Below are positions 63,801-64,000 of a stretch of 64,000 bases of DNA, one piece after another (within the stretch, counting starts at the first letter, position 1; every line of letters starts with the position of its first letter). The position numbers and the translations under genes were made by a program. Below the pieces are notes generated by a model, which was given only the letters and a program-made list of their open reading frames with translations, did no database searches and was not told the DNA's origin. The stretch is from Trileptium ribeirensis (lineage: Eukaryota; Nematoda; Enoplea; Enoplida; Thoracostomopsidae): positions 50,465 to 114,464 of the forward strand of contig JASANE010005039.1 of assembly GCA_030248225.1 (NCBI GenBank). The letters run 5' to 3'.

Positions 63801-63970
63801 CATAGTTCCGAGATTAGGCGGTCTCTACCTATCTTTAGTCCGACTGATGTGTTTCCCTCCGTCTCAAGTAGTGCAGCAATGTCGGGGCGTCGCAAAAGTC
63901 TCAAGCGTGCACCTAGCAGTACTAGTCGAGCAAGTCTGTGGGTTTCGTCGTCAAATTCCATATTGTCCAT
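54827..63970 (-). CDS. Env-PR-RT-RNaseH-IN polyprotein with long C-terminal tail (3047 codons, 5'-incomplete)
   Basis: One uninterrupted frame encodes, by residue: 1-155 leader; 156-~770 envelope-like glycoprotein; ~880-990 retropepsin (LVDTGADVSIM at 894-904, ILGTD at 964-968); ~1190-1410 reverse transcriptase (YIDD at 1354-1357); ~1490-1620 RNase H (D1503, E1544, D1569, D1614 as likely catalytic acids); 1620-1900 proline-rich insert; ~1935-2260 integrase (zinc finger H1942/H1949/C1979/C1982, core D2012, D2072, E2108 with exact 35-residue spacing, GPY at 2249-2251); 2290-3047 disordered tail. All key catalytic motifs look intact. The first ATG in the window is at 63,970, but the frame stays open to the edge, so the true start may lie outside. 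A polyprotein of this kind would be matured by its own protease. Envelope ahead of pol, fused in frame, is unusual: the family normally has gag-pol-env with env expressed separately. Confidence 0.95.
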   Translation of the reverse strand: MDNMEFDDETHRLARLVLLGARLRLLRRPDIAALLETEGNTSVGLKIGRDRLISELCLFPDDATNYSVPNLDKQLNTALAAYLESSEDGWGGPPGGGPPPLEGPPGSGGTEMSDEESKSDISEQIANKETIREPNRNEVRSPSPSLSNGLGHPSGMWRVCTILLLLWLSALSSTRATLSPFSDSISRLGAFVNRQVGVVIEPQGLVVTSDQTTHLPVVLQLSLRDWERKSDPYVSRFCPPYEANGKCRADCCRKVNCTEYPQLHKTLRALESELDDAYHGVLDTNYYSLLVHSFCVANEQLCDLTPKREKRFASLIAAAAGAVSGFLGLGMAFSNGVHINNVRQQVTVLEKFMRETNDVSFRNTKAIRQLTRANEDIYAFLHHSMQEVVSMIEQVRCADQKEIAHVHHQLIDHILRANMRSSVQAIMESMLNGELSPAVIDVVMLRRLFSMDPRISKTILMREPSLAYQFGRVMPVSVDLTAFRFGFILQLPLPMRNDVRPYFRIYNTGWNAPATQTQLRLPLPQYAARLGHIRFESLNLGACKQRPGIAFCEPHALITDHSTNCLEWIIAGEHVPETIKHTCSNRSLIGPLTNDTSVHTTIQGVLIRTSEPEVILTNRRQLAHVTLGKSIKVPPNGVLWFPHGNYTQLVIGSIVLTSMLKPEKITIKVGPNITIDRLSGIKLRPLTWDSLDNAKAINLRVAQIAKDQVRRVVNLPAVEYTGFLPYFLITVVVGLVSLIYFMTKCKVPPKYGYYIPRWFPCRGRLIRTDSKPRKVIRWTRARPQIPSAPPEEDDFPHTDRTSPTEVTVGPSGTPRVSVASSRAPRRSNRLLTSRNSSEEELVFIEDDELFVAPTRDLRRGPRQGVFTRQLNAMNAGNTPLLINATILGTPVMTLVDTGADVSIMSQALAARLGLVPRDTTTTRIVSATQQELTISGVVKAPITIGSLSTPCDFQVTTDTPYECILGTDFMALLPYVAINFKDRCLDLSNGTENCSAPFADQGDYRPPVINVVTRKYTQVPPNTELFINAVPEITQPPTGQALFVPDPFIRDVAIAHSLVLTGQRMIPIALMNFGNFPVAIHAGQTIGHIEMLDDNEVEFLYDSNKRLLQLDPPKRTKQCNNIGVTRDNVVQIISEQKKTIDTERSIQVLSKIDFGQTTLNPFELKQLKTTISENADIFSVHPFDLGRCGVHQHRIVTGDARPIKQVPYRLAHSLREPLREELNNMVEAGLITPSDSPWGSPIVYVTKSDGTLRLCVDFRKLNVVAERDLYPLPRIDDILGCLRNTKFMSSLDLNKGFWQLELDPETKEKTSFVTVHGQYEYNVLPFGLNSSPGAFQRCMSIILKGLEWERCLIYIDDILVFSPTFEQHLADLITVFDRFRKANLKLKPSKCQFGQKQLKYLGHIISSEGVKPDPEKTAAIDNYKRPETLKQLQSFLGLVGYYHKFIPHYSEICEPLNALRRKDSEFKWTPQCEEAFGKLRKALVQEPLLIYPDFSKPFILQTDASGYALGAVLSQKTDKGTLPIAYASKSLVDYQRRYPAIETEALAIRWAALHFRHYLLGHEFHVETDHKPLKALFERPPRNSRLAQWRNELLMEFGGFNIEYRPGKANANADGLSRDPRHDVEFSYSSDEAEQDEQDHPRMVAVAVKGQDRGKGKAPAKPPRRFPTEEIWKRLTRQLLGLPPDAPVTLPPDYVRERFYRMFGGSDYDPLPDPTQFIFCGDIDDPWPEGVEIPGRRTTAPGPPESTDKPTQGLSPAPEPPARPPQPQEPPTAPTPPAPIAASESSTRATAGTPEPARPQTLPTTARQRYGGLPEVEEFDTLIKVAYACGPRIQLQRPEQVYDTGEHIYLPHFQQYEGRNLLNYLPYIQRRDKQFGPIWWYLHTRQSPADGKAATALKLEAHHYRLCPDTAILYLHPIMPNDHRPKLCVPRLLIRQILKHEHDTLFGGHPGRDRLLSKLKQFYYWETMGKDVDEYVKRCVLCQRSRNLPQNVRAALGENPLASAPMHRMFVDILDTRVLSRNGNRYVIAFIDQFTKLVIAAALPDQTAKSVAKVFVEDVVCRYGAPEELVSDRGGCFVSEVMEALCARLHTFKRETLSYNPKANGEIERFNRTLLFLLRVALPEKDHTTWDEVLPYCIMSYNSAVHASTHYPPFMLMHGFQPRVPGGIETQTDWGRYPGAEAYRANVQRWLATIRDRAYRSMQSAREYRKRYYNRKIKVPDYRVNDHVWVYRYYTTPGLSRKLERRWCGPYQITKIMLPCICVKLPGQPNASDHVVHINRTKPCYRPLSSFPDMADLLKAVPPAYIEAALQEPGETILADKYFARELQAADPEAVDRLRQEIDGASDVASVEIGEPNLEYTQAQADIHRAAVEQLTIQAQDSSGAPQQNRLPLCDPDRTPDTEWPAISQELATQDSAKLPYALDKPPGTFSPEYGQHTAPVTLREQERAVRTDEATRPLKVKRLDPERALRPFNANDLGLVELLASQDPDEDSPHTPEQATSPTSAIEHAVQTSPLTPVKHRAAIATQTSRSPQTQRLMTESDQPVPPYYTYYEHSASYEQPYSMPRQAYSAPPTPFPHTPLMPLGFEATIEDYVPDEWITPHYTPPRPPPAQSVPATSQPLPEPAPTPKPKPKPRRKPTKVPAPTSEQASSISSETTSPETTDFPTPPQRWIIPPLLSPLQERGTKDPQVPSFGRWTTRRQNELAQWEWEMQEIRRKREEAARARGEIQDATELMEYLRGSPIQYIPSEDQIAADGIVEEFIESLARQREAGKQSTGKQRRPSESSEGGRPGHLRRRTVDKDDETISTIGESTKGSSTGRKGRAPPRSAPSTLKGVLTRPSRAKPHRQTPARAQSKVNWEDEEDEIPLSQLLPGPRRRPHFELDPPTEESEGSPEMGPSAPEVKEREETPQPTRRQPHRQARDRCRWYEEYIPYGEEARVVIPRLDTRRLEPKIATPARRTIPLAPPTRHRDPVMPMDYPSGSARARHDMFEPFKDIFDEQDIEDMLAAHPDLEPDEDSGQRQLQPEDIGLEVVRPPRQPPRERRL
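54830..57103 (-). other. Long disordered C-terminal tail of the polyprotein (residues ~2290-3047)
   Basis: After integrase the frame continues about 750 residues with no recognised domain. It is rich in Pro, Arg, Glu, Ser and Thr, contains a Lys/Pro/Arg cluster (about 2630-2640), a charged helical segment likely to form a coiled coil (about 2700-2740), an Arg-rich stretch (about 2790-2850) and an acidic end (about 2990-3020). Frame maintenance over 2.2 kb without a stop implies it is translated and selected, or that the insertion is young. It could stand in for a gag-like nucleic-acid-binding part or be a nuclear targeting or assembly region; that is inference only. Confidence 0.7.
57191..58168 (-). 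other. Integrase domain of the polyprotein
   Basis: An HHCC zinc finger (H1942, H1949, C1979, C1982) is followed by the catalytic core with D2012 (FVDILD), D2072 (VSDRGG) and E2108 (NGEIERF), giving the DD35E spacing. A GPY/F module (RRWCGPYQI, 2246-2254) and a basic C-terminal domain ending near residue 2295 complete it. No chromodomain is recognised after the GPY/F module. The domain is separated from RNase H by about 280 residues of proline-rich insert (1620-1900), much longer than is usual between these domains. Confidence 0.95.
59111..60403 (-). other. Reverse transcriptase and RNase H domains of the polyprotein
   Basis: The RT blocks are present in order: LRLCVDFRKLN (1252-1262), SSLDLNKGFWQ (1289-1299), the VLPFGL block (1323-1328), YIDDILVF (1354-1361) with the catalytic aspartates D1356/D1357, and LKYLGHIIS (1398-1406). 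RNase H follows with QTDASGYALGAVLSQ (1501-1515), E1544, TDHKPL (1568-1573) and NADGLSR (1612-1618). The sequence type is clearly Ty3/Gypsy. Both domains appear catalytically complete, with no frameshift or stop. Confidence 0.96.
61001..61333 (-). other. Aspartic protease (retropepsin) domain of the polyprotein
   Basis: Residues ~880-990 hold the retropepsin signature: the DTGA catalytic triplet within LVDTGADVSIM (894-904) and the second hydrophobic-ILGTD element (964-968). The order and spacing fit Ty3/Gypsy proteases, which work as dimers to cleave the polyprotein. The domain starts about 135 residues after the envelope transmembrane helix, so in the uncleaved protein it would lie on the cytosolic side. 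The acidic, Ser-rich linker between them (~770-875) is a plausible cleavage region. The stretch after it (1010-1095) is the conserved linker normally seen between PR and RT in this family. Confidence 0.9.
61659..63505 (-). other. Envelope-like class I fusion glycoprotein region of the polyprotein (residues 156-~771)
   Basis: M156 starts a strong signal peptide (basic N-end, Leu-rich core, small residues before about 177). The putative surface subunit has seven cysteines (C238, C247, C251, C252, C257, C295, C302) and ends in a furin-type site R308-E-K-R311. Directly after it comes an Ala/Gly/Phe-rich fusion peptide (312-334), then a helical heptad-like stretch (335-400) ending near C397. Five more ectodomain cysteines follow (397, 543, 552, 565, 583). 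N-glycosylation sequons lie at N256, N585, N594, N645 and N672. A hydrophobic transmembrane helix spans about 723-744, followed by a Cys/Arg-containing cytoplasmic stretch. This architecture matches class I viral fusion proteins. Which envelope lineage it belongs to (errantivirus/baculovirus F-like or another) is not resolved by eye. Confidence 0.85.
63500..63512 (-). promoter_or_regulatory. Splice-donor-like site overlapping the envelope start codon
   Basis: On the minus strand the sequence reads CAG then GTATGTGG, a near-consensus 5' splice site with the exon ending at 63,508. The ATG of envelope M156 (63,505-63,503) lies inside the would-be intron start. A spliced transcript would keep the leader and skip envelope, possibly joining to the acceptor-like site before the NADAR ORF or to one inside pol. 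Motif match only. Confidence 0.4.
63653..63712 (-). repeat. Poly-G/C tract with self-complementary G6C7 within the leader coding region
   Basis: The plus strand has an 11-G run at 63,670-63,680 and a G6C7 palindrome just after. On the coding strand they encode a Gly/Pro-rich linker (residues ~90-107) between the leader and the envelope part. The tract could form strong secondary structure and is prone to length errors in sequencing, so the frame joining leader to envelope depends on it. Confidence 0.8.
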
Positions 63971-64000
63971 TGCATGGTCAACAAAGGAGTTGATCGGAAC

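Larger units (their letters stand above)
46196..64000 (-). mobile_element. Large env-containing Ty3/Gypsy-type LTR retroelement, 5' end outside the window
   Basis: A single minus-strand retroelement explains the right 17.8 kb. Base composition shifts from AT-rich host DNA to roughly balanced DNA close to 46,190. The two coding blocks (63,970-54,827 and 54,703-53,570) carry envelope, protease, reverse transcriptase, RNase H, integrase and a NADAR-SGNH module. The integrase GPY/F motif and the RT/RNase H sequence type point to Ty3/Gypsy (Metaviridae) rather than BEL/Pao or Copia. The left end is placed at 46,196 only because a TG dinucleotide sits at the composition step, so it could be off by hundreds of bases. 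The 5' LTR, primer-binding site and any gag lie beyond the right edge. The 9.1-kb frame has no stop, which suggests a young or recently active copy. Confidence 0.85.

Noticed and set aside
55144..63993. Numerous 60-175-codon ORFs on the opposite strand or in other frames of the retroelement
   Set aside because: All overlap the intact polyprotein and have no independent motif; they are shadows of its codon use.

Overview
The window looks like nuclear DNA of an animal, probably an invertebrate; the phylum cannot be read from it. About 46 kb of AT-rich, repeat-laden DNA (1 to about 46,190) carries no recognisable host gene. It is followed by about 17.8 kb with visibly higher GC (about 46,190 to the right edge) occupied by one large Ty3/Gypsy-type retroelement on the minus strand. 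Operon-like gene packing, Shine-Dalgarno sites and bacterial genes are absent, while satellites, tRNA-like SINE heads, terminal-inverted-repeat elements and a transposase fragment are present, all typical of animal intergenic or large-intron DNA.

Left part. It holds several independent tandem arrays: about 11 copies of an 84-bp unit at 5.64-6.56 kb, 5 of 90 bp at 12.24-12.69 kb, 18 of 119 bp at 14.53-16.66 kb, 4 of 85 bp at 31.11-31.45 kb, a near-identical 159-bp duplication at 9.75-10.07 kb, and a CCTAAG/CCTGAG minisatellite at 30.23-30.42 kb. Three candidate non-autonomous DNA transposons with terminal inverted repeats lie at 1.57-2.12, 22.80-23.31 and 26.43-26.76 kb; the second has a candidate target-site duplication. 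There are tRNA-like sequences (one pair duplicated at 34.9-35.4 kb), a transposase fragment resembling the Merlin/IS1595 type at 29.57-29.97 kb, and a dispersed family built around CTTAGCCTAAGC motifs. The rest is AT-rich with only short chance ORFs.

Right part. Reading leftwards from the right edge, one open frame of at least 3047 codons encodes, in order: a 155-residue leader; a complete envelope-like class I fusion glycoprotein (signal peptide, furin site, fusion peptide, coiled coil, transmembrane segment); aspartic protease; reverse transcriptase; RNase H; a proline-rich insert; integrase with zinc finger, DD35E core and GPY/F module; and a 750-residue disordered tail. Envelope thus lies upstream of pol in the same frame, the reverse of the usual gag-pol-env order. 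After a single TAA and 41 further open codons in the same frame comes a 377-aa ORF combining a NADAR (YbiA/DUF1768) domain with an SGNH/GDSL-like domain. About 7.3 kb of non-coding, repeat-containing sequence follows and presumably includes the 3' LTR, before the AT-rich host DNA resumes. The frame is open through the right window edge, so gag and the 5' LTR, if present, lie outside.

The most notable content is this retroelement: an envelope-first polyprotein in which the pol enzymes would form the cytoplasmic tail of the envelope protein, plus an in-frame accessory NADAR-SGNH module that may act on ADP-ribose-type modifications (inference).
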